A stretch of DNA of 64,000 bases from Bog-257 sp963805985 (lineage in GTDB: Bacteria; Acidobacteriota; Terriglobia; Terriglobales; Acidobacteriaceae), in the NCBI GenBank assembly GCA_963805985.1, contig CAWDWG010000003.1:337601-401600 (forward strand), given 5' to 3'. This document shows, piece after piece, positions 30,403 through 39,194 of this stretch (its first letter is position 1; each line of letters opens with the position of its first letter). Made by a program: the position numbers and the translations under genes. The notes under the pieces were generated by a model. It worked only from the letters and a program-made list of their open reading frames with translations. It did no database searches and had not been told where the DNA came from.

Positions 30403-31572
30403 GTGTTACAACAATTCTTCATGTCTTTTTCCTCGTTCTACGAGCGTATTGGTGCGCCCCAGCTGATCGCGCTGATTCTGCTACTCGTTTTTGCCTTGCA
30501 ATGTGTCTGGTTCATCGAGCATGAGCCGCTCTCCGCGCTCGAGGGTGTCCACATTGAAGCCGGACTGCTTCAGCTTGAGGGATATGCCAGCGCTAATTCC
30601 ACGCAACGAACGGCCCTGGTTCCGCTGATGGCCGGAATCCCCGCCAGGCTCAGCGGGGCAGAGAAGCACGTCGACGAGTTCAACAACTACCGCATGGCGA
30701 TCCGGCTGCCGTTCCTGATCGTCGGCATTCTGCTCGGCGCTTCGCTCTGGTACGTGGCCCGCCGCCTCTATGGCGACATTGGCGGTTACGTCGCGCTGGG
30801 TCTTTACAGCTTTTCGCCCCTCGCCATTGGCTGCGCCAGCGAGGTTGGCTCGGCAGTCGTCGGCGCCTGGGGAGCGTTTGGCCTGATCTTCACCAGCATT
30901 GCCGTTGCCCACACGCTCTATGCTCCGCGCGAGGTCGTGCTGTGGAACTGGCGCCGCATTCTGCTGCTGGGCCTCTCCATCGCCATCTGCATCGGAGCTC
31001 AGTTTTCCTTCTGGATCGTGCTGGTGCCGGCTCTGCTCTTCATGCTCTGGGTGGGACACGTCCGCCGCGGCGCTGCTCTGGTCATCTTTGTTGCCGCCTG
31101 CCTCATCGCGCTGATCCTACTCTCCGCCTTCTACGGATTTCGTATTCCCACCTTCGCCAGGGCGCTGGCCCATGCCGACTGGCTGGAGATCGCCTCGCGA
31201 GACTTTTTCTCCGCCGGAATGTCGTGGCTGCTGAAGACGGTCTTTCTCGAGAACGGGCTGGGACTGCTGATCCTCATGCTTGTTACGGTTGTCACCTTCA
31301 TTGTCTGGAAGCGGACTCGGTTTTTTGGCACTGCGGCGCCTTTGATCGTCAGCCTGCTGCTCTTCAGTATGGGCTTGCGCATGCACTTCTCCGCGTTTAC
31401 CTTCTTCCTGGTCGCACTGCCGTTCCTGATCCTGTTCATGGCTGGAGTTTCCGCTGATTTGCTGGAAAGCCGCTACGCGCTATTGGCTAATGCCGTAGTC
31501 GTCGGCGTGCTCGTCGCCAATGCCATGATCGACGTCTATGGCCTGATGAACATCAGTTCTCGAAGCCACTAA
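30403..31572 (+). CDS. Membrane protein, GT39/ArnT-like
   Basis: 389 residues with about ten hydrophobic helices. The arrangement resembles PMT_2/GT39 glycosyltransferases: an N-terminal helix, a long first extracytoplasmic loop with an acidic segment (EHEPLSALEGVHIEAG), and IRLPFLIVGILLGASLWYVARRLYGDIGGYVALGLYSFSP. The classical DE motif is less obvious, so the catalytic status is uncertain. Start GTG 30403; ATG 30421 is an alternative. Followed 62 bases later by a secreted protein. Confidence 0.65.
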   Translation: MLQQFFMSFSSFYERIGAPQLIALILLLVFALQCVWFIEHEPLSALEGVHIEAGLLQLEGYASANSTQRTALVPLMAGIPARLSGAEKHVDEFNNYRMAIRLPFLIVGILLGASLWYVARRLYGDIGGYVALGLYSFSPLAIGCASEVGSAVVGAWGAFGLIFTSIAVAHTLYAPREVVLWNWRRILLLGLSIAICIGAQFSFWIVLVPALLFMLWVGHVRRGAALVIFVAACLIALILLSAFYGFRIPTFARALAHADWLEIASRDFFSAGMSWLLKTVFLENGLGLLILMLVTVVTFIVWKRTRFFGTAAPLIVSLLLFSMGLRMHFSAFTFFLVALPFLILFMAGVSADLLESRYALLANAVVVGVLVANAMIDVYGLMNISSRSH

Positions 31573-31634
31573 AAACTTTGTCGCATCTAAAGGGTTGGAA
31601 TACACTGAGGGCGTACGGGAAGCGGAGGTTCTCC

Positions 31635-32426
31635 GTGAGGCCGGGGTCGAATTCAGAGTCTATAGCTCGGTTGGCCGCGATTTCTCTTCTCAGTATTGGT
31701 CTGGCGATTCCCGTCACAGCCCAGTACGCTGGCCCCCACACCGGCCCTTACCCCAGTGTTACCTCCCTCGGCGGTCGTCACTCGCCCAACATGCTGCCCA
31801 GTGTTACCTCGGTTCCGAACTATGGTTACCACTACGGCTATGGCCCGTACTTCAACCACGGTTACAAAAACAACGGATACTACGGCGGGCGCTATCGCGG
31901 CGGGTGGGGCTATGTAATCCCCTACTATTACCCGGTCGACAGCTCCTACTACGGTTACGACTACGTTGGCGGCGGTGGTCCGGATCTGGCATCTGGTCCA
32001 CCTCCCGGGGCAAACGATCCCAGCTACCACATGATCGTGGAGCAGCCGCCGGCCAATCCGTATGACGACATGCCCGAGCAGGCGTATGCTCCGCCCTCAG
32101 CCGCGCTACAGCCTCCTGCGGCCCCTCCGCCCGAGGTAAAGCCTGGCGAGCCAACGGTGCTGGTCTTCCGCAATGGCAAGCAGCAGGAAGTAACCAACTA
32201 CGCGATCATGGGCGACTCTCTCTACGTCTTCGACCAGGGCCGCAAGAAGATCGCCTTGGCTGATCTGGACATTCCCGCCACCGTTCAGGCCAACGATGAT
32301 CGCGGCATGGAGTTCAAGGTTCCTCCATCAGCGAGGAAGAAGGCCACAACCACCGTTCCGCAGAGCGCGCCGGACCAGGATCAGACTACGAACCCTCCGC
32401 CCAACATCGCGGAAGTCACGCCATAA
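31635..32426 (+). CDS. Secreted Gly/Tyr-rich protein with C-terminal conserved segment
   Basis: 263 residues. Signal peptide (ARLAAISLLSIGLAIPVTAQ) gives an exported protein. Residues about 50-115 are a Gly/Tyr/Asn-rich low-complexity stretch (YGYHYGYGPYFNHGY), then a Pro-rich spacer. A folded-looking block follows: PTVLVFRNGKQQEVTNYAIMGDSLYVFDQGRKKIALADLDIPAT. That block is like a periplasmic or surface module seen in acidobacterial exported proteins. Start GTG 31635 has GGAGG at 31624-31628; the in-frame TTG at 31578 has none. Function unknown. Confidence 0.7.
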   Translation: MRPGSNSESIARLAAISLLSIGLAIPVTAQYAGPHTGPYPSVTSLGGRHSPNMLPSVTSVPNYGYHYGYGPYFNHGYKNNGYYGGRYRGGWGYVIPYYYPVDSSYYGYDYVGGGGPDLASGPPPGANDPSYHMIVEQPPANPYDDMPEQAYAPPSAALQPPAAPPPEVKPGEPTVLVFRNGKQQEVTNYAIMGDSLYVFDQGRKKIALADLDIPATVQANDDRGMEFKVPPSARKKATTTVPQSAPDQDQTTNPPPNIAEVTP

Positions 32427-32541
32427 TATCTAGACTTCATGCCTGTGGCTCGCGCACTGGGGCGTAATCCTGAAAGGTGATTCTTCTAACGTTGGGTGGA
32501 GCAGCGCTTCTGCGGTGCAGCTCATGCGTTGCCTGTGAACC

Positions 32542-32555
32542 GCGGCTTTAGCCGC
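32542..32555. repeat. GGCT-AGCC palindrome
   Basis: GCGGCT-TT-AGCCGC, same type as the cluster at 117-228. It lies in the 181-base gap before dusB, which otherwise shows nothing. Confidence 0.55.
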
Positions 32556-32607
32556 TGAGGTAAAGCGCCGCCTCGCACCGCATTTCGCGCTCGGTTACAA
32601 TTCTTAC

Positions 32608-33705
32608 GTGCACAAGTTTTTCGACAATCCGGCCGAACGGATTGCGCCCGCAGGCGCGCGTGTGCCCGCCGCCGTCTCCATCGGCGGAATCGAGATTCGT
32701 CCCGCGACCGTCCTCGCTCCGATGGCGGGCGTCACCGACACGGTCTTCCGCCGCTTCATCCGCAATCTTGGCGGCTGCGGCTTAATGATGACCGAGTTCA
32801 CTTCCGCCGACGGCATCGTCCGCCATAAGGACAAGAAGGCGAAGCAGTATCTCACCTTCTACGGCAACGAGCATCCCATCTCGGCGCAACTGTTCGGCAG
32901 CGATCCGGCGACGCTGGCCGATGCCGCGCGCGTTGTTCAGGATCTCGGCTTCGATATCGTCGACCTCAATCTCGGCTGCCCCGCCAAGAAAGTCGTGAAG
33001 TGCAACGGCGGTTCGGGGCTGCTGCGCGACCTGCCGCTCATCCGCAACATCTTTGAGTCGGTTCGATCGGCTGTTACGATTCCGTTCACCGTGAAATTTC
33101 GCGCCGGCTGGAGCGACCAGGAGGTAGTCCACATCCACCTGGCGAAGATGGCTCAAGATTGCGGCCTCGCAGCAGTCGCTCTTCACGCCCGCACGCGCGA
33201 GCAGGGTTACACCGGGCAGGCGCATTGGGAGTGGATCGCCGCGGTCAAGGACGCGGTTAAGATTCCCGTCATTGGTAACGGCGATGTACGCTCGCCGGAA
33301 GACGCCGCAGCGATGATCTCGCAGACCGGTTGCGATGCAGTGATGATCGGCCGCAGCGCCGCGTCGAATCCATGGATCTTCCGCCAGATCGAGCGATACA
33401 CCGCGACCGGCTCCTACGATGTGCCGTCCGACTCCGATCGTTACGAGATGATTCGTACCTATTTCGCGATGCTGCTCGAGGAGCGCATGGTCGGCGCCGA
33501 AGGCAAGATGAAGCAGTTCGCTTCGTGGTTTACGCACGGTGTGCCGCATGGAGCGCAGTTGCGCAAGGCCGTGTATGAATCAAAGTCGGGCGCGGAAATC
33601 CTGGCCGCCGTCGATCGGTTCTTTGAGGCTCTGCTCAGCGGAAACGCCGCCGCCGGTTCGCATTCGCCGTGTACCCACATGACCGCGGAAGCCATCTCCG
33701 CCTAG
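32608..33705 (+). CDS. dusB: tRNA-dihydrouridine synthase
   Basis: FMN-dependent enzyme reducing uridines in the D-loop of tRNA. TIM-barrel with visible Dus motifs: LAPMAGVTDTVFRRF, MTEFTSADGI, LNLGCPAKKVVKCNGGSGLL (catalytic Cys in the latter region), FTVKFRAGW, LHARTREQGYTGQAHW, IPVIGNGDV and GCDAVMIGRSAASNPWIF. 365 residues, DusB-like. Start GTG 32608. Monocistronic or first gene before a zinc-ribbon membrane protein. Confidence 0.9.
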   Translation: MHKFFDNPAERIAPAGARVPAAVSIGGIEIRPATVLAPMAGVTDTVFRRFIRNLGGCGLMMTEFTSADGIVRHKDKKAKQYLTFYGNEHPISAQLFGSDPATLADAARVVQDLGFDIVDLNLGCPAKKVVKCNGGSGLLRDLPLIRNIFESVRSAVTIPFTVKFRAGWSDQEVVHIHLAKMAQDCGLAAVALHARTREQGYTGQAHWEWIAAVKDAVKIPVIGNGDVRSPEDAAAMISQTGCDAVMIGRSAASNPWIFRQIERYTATGSYDVPSDSDRYEMIRTYFAMLLEERMVGAEGKMKQFASWFTHGVPHGAQLRKAVYESKSGAEILAAVDRFFEALLSGNAAAGSHSPCTHMTAEAISA

Positions 33706-33782
33706 TTACTGGCTCGCGTTCTTTCGAAAAACGGTCGCCGTCTTTAGTGATAGTATGTCGTGCTGTTCCTGGGGGAGGATCC

Positions 33783-34292
33783 ATGCCTCATTGCACGAAG
33801 TGCGGAGCTCAAGTTGCTCCGAACGCACAATTCTGCTCAACCTGCGGCCAGGTTCAACCCGCGCCTCCCGTCGGCGCGCCGGCGTGGCAACCCGCCGCCC
33901 CCGCAGTGCAAAGCGGCATGACCGAGAACACGGCGGCGTGTCTGAGCTATGTCCTGGGCTGGCTCACGGGTATCATCTTCTTCCTCATCGACAAGCGTCC
34001 TTACGTGCGCTTCCACGCCGCGCAATCGATGGTCACCTTTGGCGGCCTAACCGTCATCCGCATCGTGGCCGGCATGGTCTTCGGCATGGGATTTCTCTTC
34101 GGCGGATACCACCGATACGGCAATTATGGCTATGCCGGGTTGGGGAGTCTCGGACTCGGTATTGCAGTGATGGCCCTGCTCGGCTTGTTGACCTTGGTCC
34201 TTTGGATCGTTTGCATGATCAAGGCGGCCTCCGGACAGCGTTTCCTGTTGCCCATTAGCGGTCCGATCGCCCAGAACCTCGCCGGCAACTAG
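33783..34292 (+). CDS. Zinc-ribbon membrane protein, DUF4870 type
   Basis: 169 residues. Starts with a zinc ribbon (CTKCGAQVAPNAQFCSTCGQ), then a Pro/Ala linker. Three hydrophobic helices with the DUF4870 pattern follow (ACLSYVLGWLTGIIFFLIDKRPYVRFHAAQSMVTFGG). Start ATG 33783 has a very strong GGGGGAGGATCC leader; the open frame upstream to 33669 overlaps dusB and is ignored. Function unknown. Confidence 0.85.
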   Translation: MPHCTKCGAQVAPNAQFCSTCGQVQPAPPVGAPAWQPAAPAVQSGMTENTAACLSYVLGWLTGIIFFLIDKRPYVRFHAAQSMVTFGGLTVIRIVAGMVFGMGFLFGGYHRYGNYGYAGLGSLGLGIAVMALLGLLTLVLWIVCMIKAASGQRFLLPISGPIAQNLAGN

Positions 34293-34436
34293 CCTGCCAC
34301 GCAGTCCGCAAAGCGGCCCTAGCGCTGCAAACGATTGTCAGCCGTCGTGGCTCATGCAGCCGTCGCATTTTTCATACACTTTTAATCTGCTCATCGCCTA
34401 CAATCGTTAGACCCTTCCCACTGGCCCGGTGAACCC

Positions 34437-35867
34437 ATGACCACGGTAGCAGCAGCCCTCAAGTCGTTCGAGCAGCATCTCGACGACACGCCTTTCACTA
34501 AGACTCAGCGAAAAGTTTGGATTTTGTCGGCGATGGGCGTGCTGCTGGACGGCTTCGACTTCTTCATCATCGGCGTGGCTCTGCCGCTGATTGCCTTTCG
34601 ATTTCACCTCACCCCAACGGTCAAGGGCCTGGTCGCTGTGGCCGCGGTTGCCGGGGCGTTCCTCGGTGCGCTGGTCTTCGGACAAGTCGCTGACCGCGTT
34701 GGCCGCAAAGGCATGTTCATCGTCGACATCATCTTGTTCGTCGTTTTCTCAGCCGCTTCGGCCGCTGCCTGGAACGCCACCTCGCTCATCGCGTTCCGAT
34801 TCCTGCTTGGAATTGGCATCGGTGCCGACTATCCCATCGGGGTTTCCTATATTGCCGAGTCTGTACCGACACGTTTGCGAGGACGTCTCATCGTCGGCGC
34901 ATTTGCTTTCCAGGCCTTGGGATCGCTTCTGGGCGTGCTGGTCGGGCTCGTCATCTTGAGGGTTTACCCGTCGGTTGAATCTTGGCGAGTGATGCTGGCT
35001 TTTGGGGTACTGCCGGCCATTGCAGTCGTCCTGATGCGCGAGGGATTGCCGGATAGTGTGCGCTGGAACCTGGCTCGCGGTGATTACGAGAAGGCTTCTC
35101 ATGCCGCCAGCGCGCTGCTCGAGTTTCCGATTACGCTGAACGCCCATAATTCACCGCCTCCGGAGGCTTGTCAGTCATTCGGCTGCCTCTTCACCAAGCG
35201 TTATCTGCGCCGCACAATCTTTGCCTCCGTGCCGTGGTTCCTGCAGGACATCTCTACTTACGGAATCGGAATCTTCACTCCCACGATTCTGGCCGCAATG
35301 GCGTTGGGCGGGAGCGCGAATTTCATTGCCAAGGATATTGGCGCGACCGAGGGCTCGGCTGCCGTCGATCTGCTGCTGCTGGTCGGATTTGTGCTCGCGA
35401 TCGTGCTGGTGCACTATGTCAGCCGCATCACGCTGCAGATTGTCGGCTTTCTCGGGATGGCGCTGGGGCTTCTGATAGCAGGTGCATCGTCGATGTTTTC
35501 GGCTGGCTCCGACGGGCAAATGGGTATGATCATCGGCGGCTTCATGGTGTTCAACTGCATGATGAACATGGGCCCGAACGCGACGACCTACTTGCTCTCC
35601 GGCGAAACCTTCCCCACGTCGATCCGCGCCACTGGCGCAGGATTCGCGGCATCGATGGCCAAGCTTGGCGCTGTGCTCGGAACATTTCTGTTCCCGGTAT
35701 TGAAGGCGCAATTTGGAATTACCCCGCTGCTTGTCTGCCTGGCCGGCGCCAGCGCACTGGCCGCGGCCACAACCTACGGCTTCCGGGTTGATACCCGCGC
35801 CGCGCTTGACGCCCAGCACGCTGAGGATCCTGTGCGGACGCGGTACATGGAAGCGGCCGCGAGTTGA
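34437..35867 (+). CDS. MFS transporter, sugar-porter/metabolite:H+ symporter type
   Basis: 476 residues, twelve helices. Typical MFS elements: GVLLDGFDFFIIGVALPLI in helix 1, the loop 2-3 motif GQVADRVGRKGMFIVD, FRFLLGIGIGADYPIGVSYIAESVPTRLRGRL, and a central loop of about 60 residues. Substrate cannot be told. Upstream, TTCATA (34371) and TTAATC (34382) are 11 bases apart, a weak echo of the PHO-box repeats at 10360-10398. Confidence 0.85.
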   Translation: MTTVAAALKSFEQHLDDTPFTKTQRKVWILSAMGVLLDGFDFFIIGVALPLIAFRFHLTPTVKGLVAVAAVAGAFLGALVFGQVADRVGRKGMFIVDIILFVVFSAASAAAWNATSLIAFRFLLGIGIGADYPIGVSYIAESVPTRLRGRLIVGAFAFQALGSLLGVLVGLVILRVYPSVESWRVMLAFGVLPAIAVVLMREGLPDSVRWNLARGDYEKASHAASALLEFPITLNAHNSPPPEACQSFGCLFTKRYLRRTIFASVPWFLQDISTYGIGIFTPTILAAMALGGSANFIAKDIGATEGSAAVDLLLLVGFVLAIVLVHYVSRITLQIVGFLGMALGLLIAGASSMFSAGSDGQMGMIIGGFMVFNCMMNMGPNATTYLLSGETFPTSIRATGAGFAASMAKLGAVLGTFLFPVLKAQFGITPLLVCLAGASALAAATTYGFRVDTRAALDAQHAEDPVRTRYMEAAAS

Positions 35868-35880
35868 GTCAGGGGTCGAG

Positions 35881-35928
35881 CTGGCGTTCAGGCCAGTGTG
35901 AAGAGATAGAGCTGGCCTTCAGGCCAGC
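35881..35928 (+). repeat. Tandem GCTGGC(C)TTCAGGCCAGC palindromes
   Basis: GAGCTGGCGTTCAGGCCAG and GAGCTGGCCTTCAGGCCAGC occur 30 bases apart. The second (35911-35928) is a perfect 8+2+8 palindrome. Same general type as the cluster upstream of actE. Lies in the 175-base gap before pgm. Confidence 0.6.
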
Positions 35929-36042
35929 GTCCAGGCGCATTGTCTAATCCGGCGACACGAGGCGCTCGCGGAAATTGGACAACTGCTCTCGGCGGCCGTG
36001 TATCCCGGTGATCCTGCGCCCTCAAGTATCATCAAAGCATCC

Positions 36043-37707
36043 ATGAGCCCCGATCTCAAGACACAAGATCACGTCTCGCCGCTTGCGGGAAAACCCGCTC
36101 CCAAGGAATTGCTGGTTGACCTTGCGCGACTCGAGCGTGCCTATTACGACAACCGCCCTGATGTCGACGATCCGAACCAGTTGGTCATCTTCGGTACCAG
36201 CGGACATCGCGGCTCCTCGCTGCGCGGCACATTCACCGAAGCGCACATCCTGGCGATCACGCAGGCCATCTGCGAATACCGGCGCGCGCAGGGAACCGAC
36301 GGTCCCTTGTACATGGGCAAGGACACGCACGCGGTCTCCGGTCCAGCCCAGCGCACGGCACTCGAAGTGCTCGCCGCGAACGGTGTTGAGACCATCATCC
36401 AGCAAGACGATGGCTTCACGCCGACCCCGGTCGTATCCCATGCCATACTCATCTACAATCGCGGCCGCAAAGATCATCTCTCTGACGGCATTGTCATCAC
36501 GCCGTCCCACAATCCGCCCGAAGACGGAGGCTTCAAGTACAACCCGACCAACGGCGGTCCTGCCGACACCGACGTTACCGGCTGGATTGAAAAGCGCGCT
36601 AACGATCTGTTGAGAGACGGCAACGCTGGCGTGAAGCGCATCCCCTACGACGCCGCATTCAAAGCTTCGACCACGCATCGGGAAGATTTCGTGATGCGCT
36701 ACGTCACGGATCTGAAGAATGTTGTCGATCTGGATCTTGTTCGCTCGTCCAAGTTGAAGCTGGGGGTCGACCCGCTGGGAGGCGCCTCGCAGCCGTATTG
36801 GGGGCCGATTAACTCTACCTATGGGCTCGACATCGCAATCGTCAATAAGACGATTGATCCTACGTTTGCGTTCATGACCGTCGACCACGACGGCAAGATT
36901 CGCATGGACTGCTCCAGCCCTTATGCGATGGCGCGACTGGTTGGACTGAAAGATCAATACGATGTGGCCTTCGGCAACGATACGGATTCCGACCGTCACG
37001 GCATCGTCACACCTTCTGCCGGGCTGATGAATCCCAATCACTATCTCGCGGTTGCGATTCAGTATCTGCTCATGCATCGCGAGCAGTGGTCAAGGAACGC
37101 CGTTATCGGCAAGACGCTGGTTAGCAGCAACATGATCGATCGCGTCGTCAACAAGCTCTCGCGGAAGCTTTGGGAAGTTCCAGTCGGCTTCAAGTGGTTT
37201 GCTCCGGGTTTGTTCGACGGCTCCTGCTGCTTCGGCGGAGAAGAAAGCGCGGGCGCGAGTTTCCTCCGGCGCGACGGTACGGTATGGTCAACAGACAAAG
37301 ATGGGTTGATCATGGACCTGCTCGCCGCCGAGATGACCGCGCGCACCGGCAAAGATCCTGGCGAGCATTTTCGCGCGTTGGCAGAAGAATTCGGAATGCC
37401 CTATTACACGCGTATCGATGCCGCCGCGACGCCCGAGCAGAAGGCAAAGCTGAGCAAGTTATCGCCGGAGTCGGTGAAAGAGTCAACGTTGGCAGGTGAG
37501 CCGATCACCGCGAAGCTGACACGCGCGCCGGGCAACAACGCCGCAATTGGCGGGTTGAAGGTCGCCAGCGCGAGCGGGTGGTTCGCGGCGCGTCCGTCAG
37601 GTACGGAAAACATCTACAAAATCTACGCCGAAAGCTTCAAGAGCGAATCGCATCTGGAAGCGATCGTCGAGGAAGCTCAGCAAATCGTGAACAATGCCCT
37701 TCGATGA
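36043..37707 (+). CDS. pgm: Phosphoglucomutase (alpha-D-glucose phosphate)
   Basis: Interconverts glucose-1-phosphate and glucose-6-phosphate, feeding glycogen and sugar-nucleotide synthesis. 554 residues. Motifs: substrate loop FGTSGHRGSS, phosphoserine loop TPSHNPPEDGGFKYNPTNGG, metal loop GNDTDSDRHGIV, sugar-binding GGEESAGASFLRRDG, and phosphate-binding ARPSGTENIYKIYAESF. Start ATG 36043 (MSPDLKTQD); an in-frame upstream start at 35998 is not needed. The 3' end overlaps the fdhE-like gene by 14 bases. Confidence 0.95.
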   Translation: MSPDLKTQDHVSPLAGKPAPKELLVDLARLERAYYDNRPDVDDPNQLVIFGTSGHRGSSLRGTFTEAHILAITQAICEYRRAQGTDGPLYMGKDTHAVSGPAQRTALEVLAANGVETIIQQDDGFTPTPVVSHAILIYNRGRKDHLSDGIVITPSHNPPEDGGFKYNPTNGGPADTDVTGWIEKRANDLLRDGNAGVKRIPYDAAFKASTTHREDFVMRYVTDLKNVVDLDLVRSSKLKLGVDPLGGASQPYWGPINSTYGLDIAIVNKTIDPTFAFMTVDHDGKIRMDCSSPYAMARLVGLKDQYDVAFGNDTDSDRHGIVTPSAGLMNPNHYLAVAIQYLLMHREQWSRNAVIGKTLVSSNMIDRVVNKLSRKLWEVPVGFKWFAPGLFDGSCCFGGEESAGASFLRRDGTVWSTDKDGLIMDLLAAEMTARTGKDPGEHFRALAEEFGMPYYTRIDAAATPEQKAKLSKLSPESVKESTLAGEPITAKLTRAPGNNAAIGGLKVASASGWFAARPSGTENIYKIYAESFKSESHLEAIVEEAQQIVNNALR

Positions 37708-38515
37708 TCGCGGTCAAACCGGTACGATGAGGCGCTCGGAATGGGATCGCCGCATCCGGCGTGCTGCCGATCTTGCCGAACGACAGTCCCCTGCCGCCGA
37801 GGTCCTCACTTTCTATCGCCAGATCCTGGAGTTTCAGAGCACCATCTACCGGGAAGCTTCGGAGCAGTCGGCTGCGGTTGATACTGCCATTGGACTTCGC
37901 CAGCAACTCGATACGCGTCTCTGTGGTCGATATTGGCCGGCGCTCTTGAAGCTGGTTCAACATAGCGGAACGAAGAAGCTAAAGCAAAATGCTGAAGCTC
38001 TTGAGCAAGTCACCCCGGAACAACGGCACGACATGCTCGAGGCTTTTCTGTCGTCCGCGCAACCAGAGCCCAACTCATTCTTTGCCCGCGTTCTTATCCA
38101 GCCATATGCAGAATCTCTAGCGGCAGCCTATCCTTCGCAGCCGCCGGGCTCCGCCGGACCCGTCTGTCCGATCTGCGAGGGACGACCGCAAGCTGCGGTG
38201 CTTCGTCCTGAGGGCGACGGAGGCAAGCGATTTCTGCTCTGCTCCTTTTGTCTGACGGAGTGGGAGTTCCGCCGGGTTCTGTGCCCTATCTGCAGCGACG
38301 AGAACCATGAGAAGCTGCCTCGTTATTCGGCGGATGAAATGAACGGCATCCGCGTTGAGGCGTGTGACACTTGCCACTTCTATCTGAAGTCGATCGATAT
38401 GACCGTGGATGGCCGCGCCGTGCCGCTCGTCGACGAAGTGGCCGCCGTCGCGCTGGATCTCTGGGCCACCGAACACGGCTACAAGAAGGTCGCGCCGAAC
38501 CTGATGGGCTTCTGA
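37694..38515 (+). CDS. FdhE-like formate dehydrogenase accessory protein
   Basis: 273 residues. Four Cys-x2-Cys motifs in the C-terminal half: CPIC 158-161, CSFC 183-186, CPIC 197-200 and CDTC 224-227, arranged as the two rubredoxin-like iron sites of FdhE. The helical N-terminal half is also FdhE-like (RQILEFQSTIYREAS). FdhE helps assemble respiratory formate dehydrogenase. No formate dehydrogenase gene is near, which is odd; it overlaps pgm by 14 bases. An alternative start is ATG 37727. Confidence 0.8.
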   Translation: MPFDDRGQTGTMRRSEWDRRIRRAADLAERQSPAAEVLTFYRQILEFQSTIYREASEQSAAVDTAIGLRQQLDTRLCGRYWPALLKLVQHSGTKKLKQNAEALEQVTPEQRHDMLEAFLSSAQPEPNSFFARVLIQPYAESLAAAYPSQPPGSAGPVCPICEGRPQAAVLRPEGDGGKRFLLCSFCLTEWEFRRVLCPICSDENHEKLPRYSADEMNGIRVEACDTCHFYLKSIDMTVDGRAVPLVDEVAAVALDLWATEHGYKKVAPNLMGF

Positions 38516-38544
38516 ACATCACCCTGCTACCCTGTAACCGATCG

Positions 38545-39189
38545 ATGCCGACCGAACGCCCCAGTCATCCCATACGTTCGCTGCTGAAGCAGAGTCCTCT
38601 CTATGCCGGATTCAAGCAACTCGGCCACTATCCCGATTATTGGTATTGGAAGTTGCGCGGCGAGCCACGGCGCATTCCGCACATCATCAAGCAGCGGGCG
38701 GTCCTCGAATACGCGCAGGCCTTCAGCCTTTCTACGTTAGTCGAGACTGGAACGTACTACGGAGAGATGATCGCTGCGGTTGTGAATCGCTTCCGCAAGA
38801 TCTATTCCATCGAACTTGATCCGGAGCTGGCAAAGCGCGCGCAGCAACGTTTTCGCCCCTATTCGCAGGTTGAGATTATTTCGGGCGACAGCCAGACCGT
38901 CGTGCCGGAGCTACTGGCGCGCCTGAATGAGAGGTCTCTCTTCTGGCTCGATGCCGGCTATTGCGGCTGGATCGGAGAGATAGGCGATCACAACCGTCTC
39001 GGCTCGGAGTTTGCGGCTATCCTTAACGACCGCATCCCGGACCACATCGTCCTGATGGATGATGCGGACGGCATTCGCGACGAACAGGGTTCGCCGATGC
39101 TTCCGAAAGTTATCGCTTCCATCGAATCCAGGTATCCGAACCGCCGCGTCGAAGTCGCTCACAACATCATCCGAATCACCCCGCGCTAG
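38545..39189 (+). CDS. Class I SAM-dependent methyltransferase-like protein
   Basis: 214 residues. Rossmann methyltransferase features: LVETGTYYGEMIAAVVNRF (motif I), IYSIELDPELAKRAQQRF (acidic residue that binds the SAM ribose) and VEIISGDSQTVVPELLARL. The later DHIVLMDDADGI and HNIIRITPR match a family of small putative methyltransferases. Substrate unknown. Start ATG 38545; an in-frame longer frame from 38371 lies inside the fdhE-like gene. Convergent with tolC, only 5 bases apart. Confidence 0.8.
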   Translation: MPTERPSHPIRSLLKQSPLYAGFKQLGHYPDYWYWKLRGEPRRIPHIIKQRAVLEYAQAFSLSTLVETGTYYGEMIAAVVNRFRKIYSIELDPELAKRAQQRFRPYSQVEIISGDSQTVVPELLARLNERSLFWLDAGYCGWIGEIGDHNRLGSEFAAILNDRIPDHIVLMDDADGIRDEQGSPMLPKVIASIESRYPNRRVEVAHNIIRITPR

Positions 39190-39194
39190 CTCCT

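Noticed and set aside
34371..34387. PHO-box before the MFS transporter
   Set aside because: Only two half-sites (TTCATA, TTAATC) at an 11-bp step; too weak to call a binding site.
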